DNA of 64,000 nt from an uncultured Flavobacteriaceae bacterium. GTDB lineage: Bacteria > Bacteroidota > Bacteroidia > Flavobacteriales > Flavobacteriaceae. The stretch is taken from NCBI GenBank assembly GCA_905181625.1, contig CAJIYJ010000007.1, forward strand, positions 124,001 to 188,000, given 5' to 3'. Positions 35,573 to 44,943 of the stretch are shown in pieces. The notes below the pieces were generated by a model. That model ran no database searches, was not told the DNA's origin, and was given only the letters and a program-made list of their open reading frames with translations. Each line of letters opens with the position of its first letter. The first letter of the stretch is position 1. A program made the position numbers and the translations under genes.

Positions 35573-35606
35573 TTAGTTAATTACTTTATTCAGGGCTATT
35601 TTTAAG

Positions 35607-35614
35607 TATCTTTG
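35607..35614 (+). promoter_or_regulatory. -7 box of the 35650 gene
   Basis: TATCTTTG matches TAnnTTTG, 35 nt upstream of the ATG. A -33 TTG at the standard spacing is not evident. Confidence 0.45.
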
Positions 35615-35649
35615 TAAATCTGTTACAAATGTAGCTTTTTAGAAATCAA

Positions 35650-35943
35650 ATGGGAAACTTAATTGTTACTGACAATGAATTTTTACGCCAATTTGAAGTT
35701 GAAGTTGGAGATGATTTAGCAAAAATAGAATATGCTTTACAAGACAGGAAAATATTTTTAACAAAACTTATCATCCCATCGTCTAATGACGATAAAAAAT
35801 TTGAAGAAACTTTTATTCGAGAAGTTTTTGAAATTATAAGAGAAAAAAATATTAGGATAATGCCAACTTCTCCTGAAATAAGGAAGTTTATTAAGAAATA
35901 TAAAGAGTTTAAAGATCTGCTTCCTATTGGGGTCAGACTTTAA
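35650..35943 (+). CDS. Small GNAT-like (Acetyltransf_CG) protein
   Basis: A 97-residue protein that aligns by eye with the short N-acetyltransferase family: FLRQFEVEVGDDLAKIEYAL, RKIFLTKLIIP, FIREVFEIIREKNIRIMPTS, and EIRKFIKKYKEFKDLLPIG. The CoA pyrophosphate loop (GxGxxL) expected after the IP is replaced by SSNDDKKFEETF with no glycines. Catalysis with acetyl-CoA is therefore doubtful and it may be a derived binding protein. It converges with mtaB; if the mtaB frameshift is repaired the two genes overlap by 11 nt. Confidence 0.68.
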   Translation: MGNLIVTDNEFLRQFEVEVGDDLAKIEYALQDRKIFLTKLIIPSSNDDKKFEETFIREVFEIIREKNIRIMPTSPEIRKFIKKYKEFKDLLPIGVRL

Positions 35944-36014
35944 TTAGTTTCTTTGATTTTTCGCCAATCACCAGTCCATCTAGGTCAATTTTTTTTAATT
36001 TATAAGGTTTAATA

Positions 36015-37268
36015 CTAGTCAACTAAATCTTTTCTCCATGGAGTTTTTAAACGAACATAATTAGCTGAAAAACCATAGATGTAACCATTTTTATTTTCAT
36101 TTTCAAATAAAATATTTTGATTAGACCCTAATTGATTTTTATAAAATTTTCTTCTTAATTGAACAGAAAGTGATCTTAAAAGTTTACTTCTTTTAGATCT
36201 TATGTTTTTAGGAACTTCATTTTTAAAATCAACCGCTTCAGTATTATCTCTTTCAGAGTATGTAAACACATGTAAATAAGAAATACCTAAGGTTTGAATA
36301 AAGTCATAAGTTTCTAAAAAAAGTTCATCTGTTTCCCCTGGAAATCCTACAATAACATCAGCACCAATACAAGCATTAGGCATTAATCTTTTTATATATG
36401 TTATTCGCTCCATATAAGTATCTATTAAATACCTTCTTTTCATAAGCTTCAAGACAACATTGCTTCCACTTTGCATTGGGATATGAAAATGCGGAACAAA
36501 GGTTTTACTTCTAGAAACAAAGTTTATAATTTCATTTGAAAGCAGATTAGGTTCAATGGAAGAGATCCTAATTCTAGAGATACCCTTGACTTCATCTAAC
36601 GCCATAATTAGATCCAGAAAAGTATTTTTATGATCTTTATCTCCAAATTCTCCTTTTCCATAATCACCAATATTAACACCAGTAAGCACTATTTCTTTGA
36701 TACCCTGATCTGAAATTTCTTTCGCTGCAGAAATAATATTAGACATTTTATCACTTCTAGAAATCCCTCTGGCAAGAGGAATAGTACAATATGTACACTT
36801 GTAATCACAACCATCTTGAACTTTCAAAAAAGATCTTGTTCTATTTCCAATTGAAAAACTAGGTTTATAAAAATCAGTTTCATTTATTTCACAGGAATGA
36901 ATTGTACCAAAATCTTTTTTCTTTAAGTCTTTTAAATAACTTAATATTTTGAATTTTTCTTTAGACCCTAGCACTAAGTCCACTCCATTAACTCTAGCGA
37001 GTTCTTCGGGCTTCAGTTGAGCGTAGCAACCAATAGCTATTAAAAATGCCTCCGGGTTAACTCTTAAAGCTTTTGAAACTAAAGATTTAAATTGTCTATC
37101 CGCATTTTCAGTGACAGAACATGTGTTGATTATATATATCTCTGAAAAATCTTCAAATTTAACTAAAGAATATCCCTCCTCTATAAATTGTCTAGAGATT
37201 GTGGAAGTCTCTGAATAATTTAATTTACATCCTAGGGTCGTTAATGCTACTTTTAAAGTTTGACTCAT
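36015..37268 (-). CDS. mtaB: tRNA t6A37 methylthiotransferase MtaB, C-terminus frameshifted
   Basis: Radical-SAM enzyme converting t6A37 to ms2t6A37. The UPF0004 domain has Cys at 14 (LGCKLNYSET), 50 (NTCSVTENAD) and 81 (GCYAQ), and the SAM cluster is C154, C158, C161 (DGCDYKCTYCTIPLARG). The frame stops at 417 residues, within the TRAM-like end (RLKTPWRKDLVD). If one base near 36017 is skipped, reading continues for 27 codons (SIKPYKLKKIDLDGLVIGEK...) to a stop at 35933-35935, giving a normal 444 residues. The core is intact, so function may survive. Confidence 0.9.
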   Translation of the reverse strand: MSQTLKVALTTLGCKLNYSETSTISRQFIEEGYSLVKFEDFSEIYIINTCSVTENADRQFKSLVSKALRVNPEAFLIAIGCYAQLKPEELARVNGVDLVLGSKEKFKILSYLKDLKKKDFGTIHSCEINETDFYKPSFSIGNRTRSFLKVQDGCDYKCTYCTIPLARGISRSDKMSNIISAAKEISDQGIKEIVLTGVNIGDYGKGEFGDKDHKNTFLDLIMALDEVKGISRIRISSIEPNLLSNEIINFVSRSKTFVPHFHIPMQSGSNVVLKLMKRRYLIDTYMERITYIKRLMPNACIGADVIVGFPGETDELFLETYDFIQTLGISYLHVFTYSERDNTEAVDFKNEVPKNIRSKRSKLLRSLSVQLRRKFYKNQLGSNQNILFENENKNGYIYGFSANYVRLKTPWRKDLVD

Positions 37269-37305
37269 TTATATATAAAAACTTAATTTAGCTAACAAAT
37301 ATAAG

Positions 37306-38922
37306 ATGAAAGCTCATGATCACGCAGTTTGCATACTGCCTATACTGCATTTTTATTTTAGCAACTATGTATTACGGGCTGCTTCAATGACTCTTCTTTT
37401 AACAAAGATAAAATATTTAGATACAATGAGCATTCTAATATATCATCACTAGATCCAGCATTCTCAAGCACATTAAGAAATATCTGGCCTGTAAATCAAT
37501 TATTTAATGGCTTAGTTCAATTAGATGATTCATTAAACATTAAGCCAGATTTATCTAAAAGCTGGAGAAATTTCAGAGGATGGGGAAACTTATACATTTA
37601 AAATCAAAAAAAATATTTTTTTTCATAAATCAATAGTTTTTGGAAAAGACTCAACTAGAAACGTAAATGCTTTTGATTTTGAATACAGCTTTAAAAGACT
37701 TCAAAACCCGAAATTAGCATCGCCTGGAGCATGGGTTTTAAATAATGTCGATGACTTCAAGGCCCTAAATGATAGTGTTTTTTCAATAAAATTAAAAAGT
37801 CCATTTTCTGCGTTTTTAGGAATCTTATCAATGAAATATTGCTCAGTGGTTCCGAAAGAAGCAGTTGAATACTACAAGACTAAATTTGGAAAAAATCCTA
37901 TTGGAACAGGACCTTTTAAGTTTAAAAAATGGGAAGAAAATATTAAGTTAGTTCTAAGAAAAAATAATTTATTTTTTGAAAAAGATGGTAAAGGAAATAA
38001 TCTCCCCTATTTAGAGGCTGTATCCATTACATTTTTACCAGATAAAAAAAGTGAATTTATGGAATTTGCTCAGAATAAAATTGATTTCATTAATTCCATA
38101 GACTCTTCTTTTAAAGATCAACTTTTAAATATTAACGGAGATTTAAAAAAAGAATATCGCAACTCAATTAATCTTTTAACAGGTCCATATCTAAATACAG
38201 AATATATTGGATTTTTTCTCGGAGACAAAGAATCTGTCCTACAAAATAAAAAACTAAGACTAGCCATTAACTATGGTATTGACAAAAAGAAAATGATGAA
38301 ATACCTAAGAAATAATATTGGATATCCTGCAAATAATGGGTTTATTCCTCTTGGCCTTCAGAAAGACTTAACAAAAGGGTTTCAATATGATTTAAAAAAA
38401 TCTTTACAACTAATTAACGAGTATAAATTTGAAACAAAACAAAAATCAATAGAAATAATTTTATCAAGTGATGCAAACTATCTTGACATAGTCGAGTTTA
38501 TACAAAGAGAGCTTTTAAAAATCGGGGTCAATGTTAAAATAAATATTTTACCACCATCAAGTTTAAGACAAGCAAAATCAAATGGAAAATTAGAAATGTT
38601 TAGAGCTAGCTGGATAGCAGACTACCCAGATTCTCAAAACTATTTATCACTGTTTTATTCAAAAAATTTAGCCCCTAACGGCCCAAATTACACTCATTTC
38701 AAAAATGAGTATTACGATCTACTGTTTTTAAAAATGATGGAGGAAAGTTCTAAAAAAGTAAGAGACAAGCTTTCTTCTAAATTAGATAGTTTAATAATAG
38801 ATGAGGCTCCCATAGTTCCACTATACTATGATAAAATAATGAGATTTAGCCAAAAGAATATTATAGGGTTAGAAACAAATCCTATAAATCAATTGAATTT
38901 AAAAAGAGTTTATAAAAAGTAG
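37306..38922 (+). pseudogene. ABC peptide-transporter substrate-binding lipoprotein, frameshifted 5' end
   Basis: SBP family 5 (DppA/OppA-like). The long 3' part (37567-38922) reads EISEDGETYTFKIKKNIFFH, RNVNAFDFEYSFKRLQNP, NPIGTGPFKFKKWEEN, LRLAINYGIDKKKMM and SWIADYPDSQNYLSLFYS, all family hallmarks. The 5' part is out of frame: GCFNDSSFNKDKIF...SLDPAFSSTLRNIW is in another frame up to a stop near 37605, joined by an extra base near 37566. The hydrophobic signal (YCLYCIFILATM) is in a third frame, broken just before the would-be lipobox Cys. Without repair no exported protein would be made. It was probably a lone peptide-binding lipoprotein. Confidence 0.82.
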
Positions 38923-38923
38923 T

Positions 38924-39175
38924 TTACTTTTTAAGTTTTGCGTATCTGTTTTTAAACTTATCAATTCTACCAGCAGTATCAATAAGCTTAGTTTTTCCAG
39001 TGTAAAACGGATGAGATGTTCGAGAAATTTCCAGTTTTACTAAAGGGTAAGTTACTCCTTCGTGATCTAAAGTATCTTTGCTATCTACAGTAGATTTTGT
39101 AATAAAAACATCATCATTCGACATGTCTTTAAAAGCAACTAATCTATAATTTTCTGGGTGTATTCCTTCTTTCAT
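38924..39175 (-). CDS. rpmE2: 50S ribosomal protein L31 type B
   Basis: An 83-residue L31 without the zinc Cys motif (C- form): [60 protein letters not shown]. The start is ATG 39175. An apparent upstream TTG start at 39223 is the -33 element of the promoter and not translated. Confidence 0.96.
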   Translation of the reverse strand: MKEGIHPENYRLVAFKDMSNDDVFITKSTVDSKDTLDHEGVTYPLVKLEISRTSHPFYTGKTKLIDTAGRIDKFKNRYAKLKK

Positions 39176-39193
39176 TTTTTTATTAATAGTTTG

Positions 39194-39223
39194 CAAATTT
39201 AATTCTTTTTTGGGAATTTGCAA
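39194..39223 (-). promoter_or_regulatory. Consensus promoter of rpmE2
   Basis: Minus strand: TTG (RC of 39221-39223), exactly 19 bp, TAAATTTG (RC of 39194-39201), followed by C. It lies 18 nt before the L31 ATG and is a textbook match. Confidence 0.8.
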
Positions 39224-39326
39224 CTAAACTTAAACTATTTAAATAAAGTGAAGCAGCATGATAGCTTCAATAAATAAATTCTGATTACTTTTACATATAT
39301 ATATAAATCAAAATTAAAGAATTAAT

Positions 39327-39839
39327 ATGGAAGAAATTACACCTAAAAAATTTATTATAAATGCTGGGCTATTTACTGGTTCAGTTTCTGTCGTTTTTGG
39401 CATAATGTTATATTCACTTGACGCACACTATGAAAACGGAACTGCAAGTCAAGTTATTTCTGTAATCATTCAGCTTTCAGGAATTATTTGGGGAGCTTAT
39501 GAGTTCAAAAAAGCAAATTCTGGTTTTATTTCATTGAGTGAAACATTAAAAATTGGAACTGGAGTTTCTTTAATTCTTGCATTAATTTCAATAATGTACC
39601 TATACATTCTTACAAACATTATGGAACCTAGTTTTTATGACATCTCACTAGAGCTAGCTTACAATACTGCTATTGAAAACAATCCTGATTCATTGGGCGG
39701 CTTAAGTCTTAATGAATATCTAGAGTCTGCTAAACCATTTGTTTGGCTTGCTTATCCAGTTGTTTTAATATTTACTCTATTTTTAGGATTTATGGAAAGT
39801 CTTATAATAGGTTTAATTATAAAAAAAGAACAGCATTAA
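39327..39839 (+). CDS. DUF4199 membrane protein
   Basis: A 170-residue protein with four predicted helices (about 10-28, 41-57, 73-95, 132-160). DUF4199 features are FIINAGLFTGSVSVVFGIML, GAYEFKKANSGFISLSETLK and GTGVSLILALISIMYLYIL. It is frequent in Bacteroidota, usually directly upstream of a dolichyl-phosphate-type glycosyltransferase as here (12 nt gap), suggesting a shared envelope role. The function is unknown. Confidence 0.82.
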   Translation: MEEITPKKFIINAGLFTGSVSVVFGIMLYSLDAHYENGTASQVISVIIQLSGIIWGAYEFKKANSGFISLSETLKIGTGVSLILALISIMYLYILTNIMEPSFYDISLELAYNTAIENNPDSLGGLSLNEYLESAKPFVWLAYPVVLIFTLFLGFMESLIIGLIIKKEQH

Positions 39840-39851
39840 TAAAGTAAAAAA

Positions 39852-40799
39852 ATGCAATTATCTATTGTAATTCCTTTATTTAACGAACAAGATTCTTTAA
39901 CAGAGTTAACTGAATCTATTCAAAGTATTATTTTAAGTCAAGACTTAGAGTATGAAATAATTCTTATTGACGATGGTAGCACTGATAAATCTTGGTCGAT
40001 TATAAAAAATATTTGTTCGAAACATTCTAATATAAAAGGATTAAGATTTCTTAGAAATTTTGGTAAATCACAGGCTCTTTCAGCTGGGTTTAAGTTATGT
40101 AAAGGTGAGGTAGTTATTACTATGGATGCTGACCTGCAAGATGATCCTAACGAAATACCTGATTTATATAAAAAAATAGCTATAGATGGTTTTGATTTAG
40201 TATCTGGATGGAAGAAAAAAAGGTACGACTCATTTATTTTTAAAAACTTCCCTTCTAAAATATTTAATTGGGCTGCTCGAAAAACATCTGGAATTAAGCT
40301 AAATGATTTTAATTGTGGTATTAAAGCTTATAAAAATGTTGTTATAAAAAAGATTAATCTAACTGGAGGGATGCATCGTTACATTCCAGTACTTGCAAAA
40401 AATGCTGGATTTAAAAAAATAGCTGAAAAAATTGTAATACACCACCCAAGAAAGCATGGTGATACTAAATACGGCCCAGATAGATTTATAAAAGGTTTTC
40501 TAGATTTAATAACATTGTGGTTTATTCATCGATTTGGGAAAAGACCTATGCACTTTTTTGGATTAATAGGAACTATAATGCTTGTCATTGGATTTTTATT
40601 TTCTTTATACTTAGGGTTTGACAAGTTGTTTGTTGAGACATCTGGAAGGCTAATTACTCAAAGACCAGAATTTTACATCTCGCTTACTACAATGATTATT
40701 GGCTCACAATTCTTTTTAGCTGGTTTTTTAGCAGAAATAGTTTTGAGAAATAAAAAAATAAAAAAACAATATATAATCACTGAAAAAATAAATGGTTAA
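39852..40799 (+). CDS. Family 2 glycosyltransferase (DPM1/GtrB-like)
   Basis: A 315-residue GT-A enzyme: LSIVIPLFNEQDSLTELTES, IILIDDGSTDKSW, metal-binding VITMDADLQDDPNEIPDLYK, FNCGIKAYK, and HHPRKHGDTKYGPDRFIKGF. Two C-terminal transmembrane helices follow (about 235-257 and 275-300). The layout is that of polyprenyl-phosphate glycosyltransferases, so it probably charges undecaprenyl phosphate with a sugar. It overlaps the phosphohexomutase by 8 nt, which may supply the sugar-1-phosphate. Confidence 0.88.
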   Translation: MQLSIVIPLFNEQDSLTELTESIQSIILSQDLEYEIILIDDGSTDKSWSIIKNICSKHSNIKGLRFLRNFGKSQALSAGFKLCKGEVVITMDADLQDDPNEIPDLYKKIAIDGFDLVSGWKKKRYDSFIFKNFPSKIFNWAARKTSGIKLNDFNCGIKAYKNVVIKKINLTGGMHRYIPVLAKNAGFKKIAEKIVIHHPRKHGDTKYGPDRFIKGFLDLITLWFIHRFGKRPMHFFGLIGTIMLVIGFLFSLYLGFDKLFVETSGRLITQRPEFYISLTTMIIGSQFFLAGFLAEIVLRNKKIKKQYIITEKING

Positions 40800-42501
40800 C
40801 AAAAAAATAATTGAGCAGAATTTAGATGCCTGGTCTCAATCTCCGTTTGATAAAGAAACTATATCAAAGGTTCACAAACTAAAAGATACTAACAATGAAG
40901 ATTTTAATGACTCCTTTTACACTGACTTAAGTTTTGGAACAGGGGGAATGCGAGGCGTTGTTGGCGTAGGCCCAAACAGAGTCAATAAATATACTTTTGG
41001 AAGAAATACTCAAGGTATATCGAATTACATTAACAAGCATTCTAGTAATGAGTCAGAATCAGTTGTTATTGCTTATGATTGTAGAAATGATAGTAAATAT
41101 TTAGCAAAACAGGTAGCAGATACCTTTAGCGCAAATAACATCAAGGTCTACCTGTTTGATTCCATAAGACCAACGCCTGAACTTTCTTATGCTGTTGTTA
41201 AGTTAAATTGTATTTGTGGTATTGTACTAACTGCTTCTCACAATCCTCCTGAGTATAATGGTTATAAAGTATACTGGAAAGATGGTGGTCAAATTGTCCC
41301 TCCTATTGATAAAAATCTTATAAATGAAATTAATTCTACTGACTATTCTAAAATTAATTTTGATAGAAATGAAAGTCTTATTGAAATAATAGGGGAAGAA
41401 ATTGATAACCAGTTTATAAAAGATTCGATTTTAAACGGAAAAGTTGGTGATTCTAATAGGGAAGATTATAAGATTGTTTTTACGCCATTACACGGAACTT
41501 CTCACAAAATTCTTCCTGAAGTTTTAAAAGGAGCCGGCTATACAGACCTACATACTGTAAAGGAACAAGAAATTCCAGATGGTAATTTTCCAACAGTTAA
41601 ATCTCCAAACCCTGAAGAACCTGAAGCATTAAAAATGGCCATAGCATTAGCCAGAGATATAGATGCTGATATTGTAATTGGGACTGATCCAGATGCTGAC
41701 AGAGTTGGGATAGCCATCAAAGATCAAGATGGAGAATACATGATAGTAAATGGCAATCAAATGATGGTGATTCTAACTGATTTCCTCCTAAGCAAAAGAA
41801 AAAAATTAGACAAGTCCTTTTTTATAGGATCAACTATTGTATCTACTCAAATGATATCTAACATAGCAAAATCATATAATGTAGATATTAAATTAGGTTT
41901 AACAGGATTTAAATGGATTGCAAAAATGATTAACGACTTTAATGATCAAAAATTTATAGCTGGTGGAGAAGAAAGTTACGGATTCATGGTAGGAGATTTT
42001 GTGAGAGATAAAGATGCAATCACTTCCTCATTACTAGCTTGTGAAGCTGGTTCTGAATTTAAAAGCAATGCAATAAATTTAATTGACTACTTAATTAATT
42101 GTTATTTAAAGTATGGGTTTTATAAGGAAAAGCTAATTTCAATTAAAAAAACGGGAGCAAAAGGAAGTGAAGAGATAAAATCTATTATGAATAGGCTTAG
42201 AACAGAAAAAATAAACAAAATAGATGGCAGTAAGTTGCTATTGACTCAAGACTTTTATAAACTCGAAGAAGTCAATGAAATTACCGGAAATAAAACAGCT
42301 CTTAATTTCCATAAATCAAACGTTTTAATTTTTGAGTCTGAAGACGGCACAAGAGTTGCAGTTAGACCTAGTGGAACAGAACCTAAAATAAAGTTCTATT
42401 TTAGTGTAAATATGGTTTTGAAATCAAAGGAATTATTTAAAAAAAGTAATACTATTTTAAATAAAAAACTTGAAAGAATTTGTGAAGAATTTAATTTTTA
42501 A
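40792..42501 (+). CDS. Phosphohexomutase (phosphoglucomutase/phosphomannomutase)
   Basis: A 569-residue alpha-D-phosphohexomutase. The phospho-Ser loop TASHNPPEYNGYKVYW has S149; metal loop GTDPDADRVGIAI; sugar loop GGEESYGFMVGDFVRDKDAI; phosphate loop RPSGTEPKIKFY. The length and FGTGGMRG block at 48-55 fit the PGM2/PgcA-type phospho-sugar mutases. Gluco- versus manno-specificity cannot be decided by eye. Confidence 0.92.
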   Translation: MVNKKIIEQNLDAWSQSPFDKETISKVHKLKDTNNEDFNDSFYTDLSFGTGGMRGVVGVGPNRVNKYTFGRNTQGISNYINKHSSNESESVVIAYDCRNDSKYLAKQVADTFSANNIKVYLFDSIRPTPELSYAVVKLNCICGIVLTASHNPPEYNGYKVYWKDGGQIVPPIDKNLINEINSTDYSKINFDRNESLIEIIGEEIDNQFIKDSILNGKVGDSNREDYKIVFTPLHGTSHKILPEVLKGAGYTDLHTVKEQEIPDGNFPTVKSPNPEEPEALKMAIALARDIDADIVIGTDPDADRVGIAIKDQDGEYMIVNGNQMMVILTDFLLSKRKKLDKSFFIGSTIVSTQMISNIAKSYNVDIKLGLTGFKWIAKMINDFNDQKFIAGGEESYGFMVGDFVRDKDAITSSLLACEAGSEFKSNAINLIDYLINCYLKYGFYKEKLISIKKTGAKGSEEIKSIMNRLRTEKINKIDGSKLLLTQDFYKLEEVNEITGNKTALNFHKSNVLIFESEDGTRVAVRPSGTEPKIKFYFSVNMVLKSKELFKKSNTILNKKLERICEEFNF

Positions 42502-42503
42502 CA

Positions 42504-44327
42504 GTGAATTATTTTAAAAAAATCTTTAAATACGCATTACCCTATAAAAAGTATATGTTATTAAATATTTTTTTTAATATTCTATACGCTATGTTTAGCG
42601 CTCTATCTTTTCTGTCACTAATGCCAATGTTAGAAGTTTTATTTGGAGAAAAAAACACTTCGTATGAAAAACCTGAATTTGAAGGTTTTAAAAATCTAGG
42701 AAATAATTTAGAAGACTGGCTTAACTACCAAGTAAGCAATTTTGCAGGTGAGGACCCTAAGCTAGCTTTGATTTTTGTAATCTCTTCAATCATAATACTT
42801 TTCTTTTTTAAAAATCTATTTAATTATCTCGCAATGTTTTTTATTACTTTTTTAAGAAATGGAGTACTGACTAGTTTAAGAGAAAATCTTTACAAAAAGA
42901 TAATTAGCATGCCCCTACCCTTTTTCTCAGAAAAAAAGAAAGGAGATGTGATCTCAAGAATCACTGCTGATGTTTTAGAAATTCAACATTCTTTCTTGTC
43001 AATATTAGAGTTAATAATAAGGGAACCATTGACCATTTTTTTTACATTAATGGCTATGTTTTTAATAAGCTCTAAGCTGACTCTTTTTGTTATATTTTTT
43101 ATTCCAATTTCTGGTTTCATTATATCATTAATTGGAAGATCATTAAAAGCAACTTCAACTTTGGTTCAAACTGAGCAAGCAGAATTTTTATCAATTACAG
43201 AAGAAACACTTCAGGGTCTTAAAGTTATAAAAGGGTTTGTTTCAGAGTTATTCTTTATTAATAAATTCAAAGAATCAAATAATAAATTTTATAACTATTC
43301 GAATAAATTAATTAATAGACAGAATTTAGCAAGTCCAATTAGCGAATTCTTAGGTATTTCTGTTATAGGGGCACTCTTATGGTACGGAGGACAGTTGGTT
43401 CTTGTAGATTTAGAATTAAAGCCCGCTGCATTTTTAACCTATATGGGCTTAGCATACGGGGTACTAACACCTGCAAAAGCAATTAGTAAAGCTTCCTATT
43501 CAATAAAAAAGGGCAATGCTGCTGCAGAAAGAGTTTTAGAAGTTTTAGAATCCGAATCAACAATAAAAGAAATAAAAAATCCTATTGAAAAACAATCTTT
43601 TAAATCTGATATTACTTTTAAAAATGTTTCTTTCAAATATGATCAAGAGTCCGTTTTAAACAATATTAATTTTAAAATCAGAAAAGGTCAAACTGTCGCA
43701 ATTGTAGGACAGTCTGGAAGCGGAAAATCGACTATTGCAAACTTGATACCTAGATTTTACGATGTTTCATCAGGTGAGATATTAATTGATAACATTAACG
43801 TTAAAAATTTAAGTAAAACTGATTTAAGAAAATTAATGGGTTTAGTTTCTCAAGATTCTATTTTGTTTAATGATACTATCTTAAACAATATTAAACTTTC
43901 TAATTCTAAAGCTAATTCTAAGGATATTGAGAAAGCTGCTAAAATTGCAAATGCTGACAATTTTATAGAAAAATTTGAAAAAGGATACGAATTAAATGTT
44001 GGAGATGGAGGTGGTAAATTATCTGGTGGTCAAAAACAAAGAATATCAATAGCCAGAGCGGTTTTAAGTAACCCTCCAATTATGATTTTAGATGAAGCAA
44101 CTTCTTCTTTAGATTCTGAATCCGAGAATTTAGTTCAAGATGCTTTAGAAAATTTAATGAAAAATAGAACTTCGATAATTATTGCTCACCGTTTATCAAC
44201 AATTCAAAAGGCTGACATAATATTAGTCATGAACGAAGGTTCAATAGCTGAACACGGAAGTCACAAGGAGCTAATAAAAAAAAATGGAATATACTCTAAG
44301 CTTATTAAGCTACAATCTTTTGGTTAA
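42504..44327 (+). CDS. ABC exporter, fused permease-ATPase (MsbA-like)
   Basis: A 607-residue half-transporter: six helices in the first about 330 residues, with a family-specific periplasmic loop between helices 1 and 2 (about 50-90). The nucleotide-binding domain follows, with Walker A VGQSGSGKSTIANL, Q-loop GLVSQDSILF, signature LSGGQKQRISIARAV, Walker B IMILDEATSSLDSES, and the H-loop AHRLST. It starts with GTG, 2 nt after the mutase stop. Its closeness to glycan genes fits lipid A or glycolipid flipping, but this is inference. Confidence 0.9.
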   Translation: MNYFKKIFKYALPYKKYMLLNIFFNILYAMFSALSFLSLMPMLEVLFGEKNTSYEKPEFEGFKNLGNNLEDWLNYQVSNFAGEDPKLALIFVISSIIILFFFKNLFNYLAMFFITFLRNGVLTSLRENLYKKIISMPLPFFSEKKKGDVISRITADVLEIQHSFLSILELIIREPLTIFFTLMAMFLISSKLTLFVIFFIPISGFIISLIGRSLKATSTLVQTEQAEFLSITEETLQGLKVIKGFVSELFFINKFKESNNKFYNYSNKLINRQNLASPISEFLGISVIGALLWYGGQLVLVDLELKPAAFLTYMGLAYGVLTPAKAISKASYSIKKGNAAAERVLEVLESESTIKEIKNPIEKQSFKSDITFKNVSFKYDQESVLNNINFKIRKGQTVAIVGQSGSGKSTIANLIPRFYDVSSGEILIDNINVKNLSKTDLRKLMGLVSQDSILFNDTILNNIKLSNSKANSKDIEKAAKIANADNFIEKFEKGYELNVGDGGGKLSGGQKQRISIARAVLSNPPIMILDEATSSLDSESENLVQDALENLMKNRTSIIIAHRLSTIQKADIILVMNEGSIAEHGSHKELIKKNGIYSKLIKLQSFG

Positions 44328-44362
44328 ACCTCTTAGTCGTTTGATTGTCATAAGTTAAATTA

Positions 44363-44920
44363 ATGTTGTTGAAAAATGAATCTCAATTTATTGAAAGACT
44401 AAAAAATAAAGAAACTCAAAATTCAGCATTTGAAGTCTTATTAACCAACTACAAACAGCCTCTTTACTGGCATATTAGAAAAATTGTTTTAAATCATGAT
44501 GATGCTGATGATGTTTTACAAAACACTTTTGTAAAAATATTTAGAGGGATTTTAAATTTTAAGGGTGAAAGTAAATTATATACTTGGATGTATAGAATTG
44601 CAACAAATGAATCGTTAAATTTTTTAAAATTAAAAGCAAAAAAATATTTTCAAAGCTCCGAAGAGATGATGAACACTTTAGCAAATAATCTAAAAGAGGA
44701 TCCTTATTTTGATGGAGATAAACTTCAAATAGAACTTCAAAAAATCATATCGAATCTTCCAGATAAACAAAAATTAGTTTTTCAGATGAAATATGAGCAA
44801 AATATGAAGTTTAAAGATGTCTCAGAAATTCTAGGAACATCAGTAGGAGCTTTAAAAGCATCTTACCATATTGCTGTTAAAAAAATAAAAGAAAAAATAA
44901 AAGAAATTCAAACCTTTTAA
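44363..44920 (+). CDS. ECF-type RNA polymerase sigma factor
   Basis: A 185-residue sigma-70-like factor with region 2 (DADDVLQNTFVKIFRGILNF; SKLYTWMYRIATNESLNFLK) and region 4 (LPDKQKLVFQMKYEQNMKFK; DVSEILGTSVGALKASYHIA). It is followed by a putative membrane anti-sigma factor (23 nt) and an exported protein (1 nt), a three-gene envelope-sensing cassette. Which promoters it controls is not visible. Confidence 0.92.
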   Translation: MLLKNESQFIERLKNKETQNSAFEVLLTNYKQPLYWHIRKIVLNHDDADDVLQNTFVKIFRGILNFKGESKLYTWMYRIATNESLNFLKLKAKKYFQSSEEMMNTLANNLKEDPYFDGDKLQIELQKIISNLPDKQKLVFQMKYEQNMKFKDVSEILGTSVGALKASYHIAVKKIKEKIKEIQTF

Positions 44921-44943
44921 AAAAACTGTTGTCAATATAATAT

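Noticed and set aside
39176-39223. Longer L31 reading frame starting with TTG at 39223
   Set aside because: The TTG is the -33 element of a consensus promoter and the extra 16 residues are not part of L31; ATG 39175 gives the normal 83 residues.
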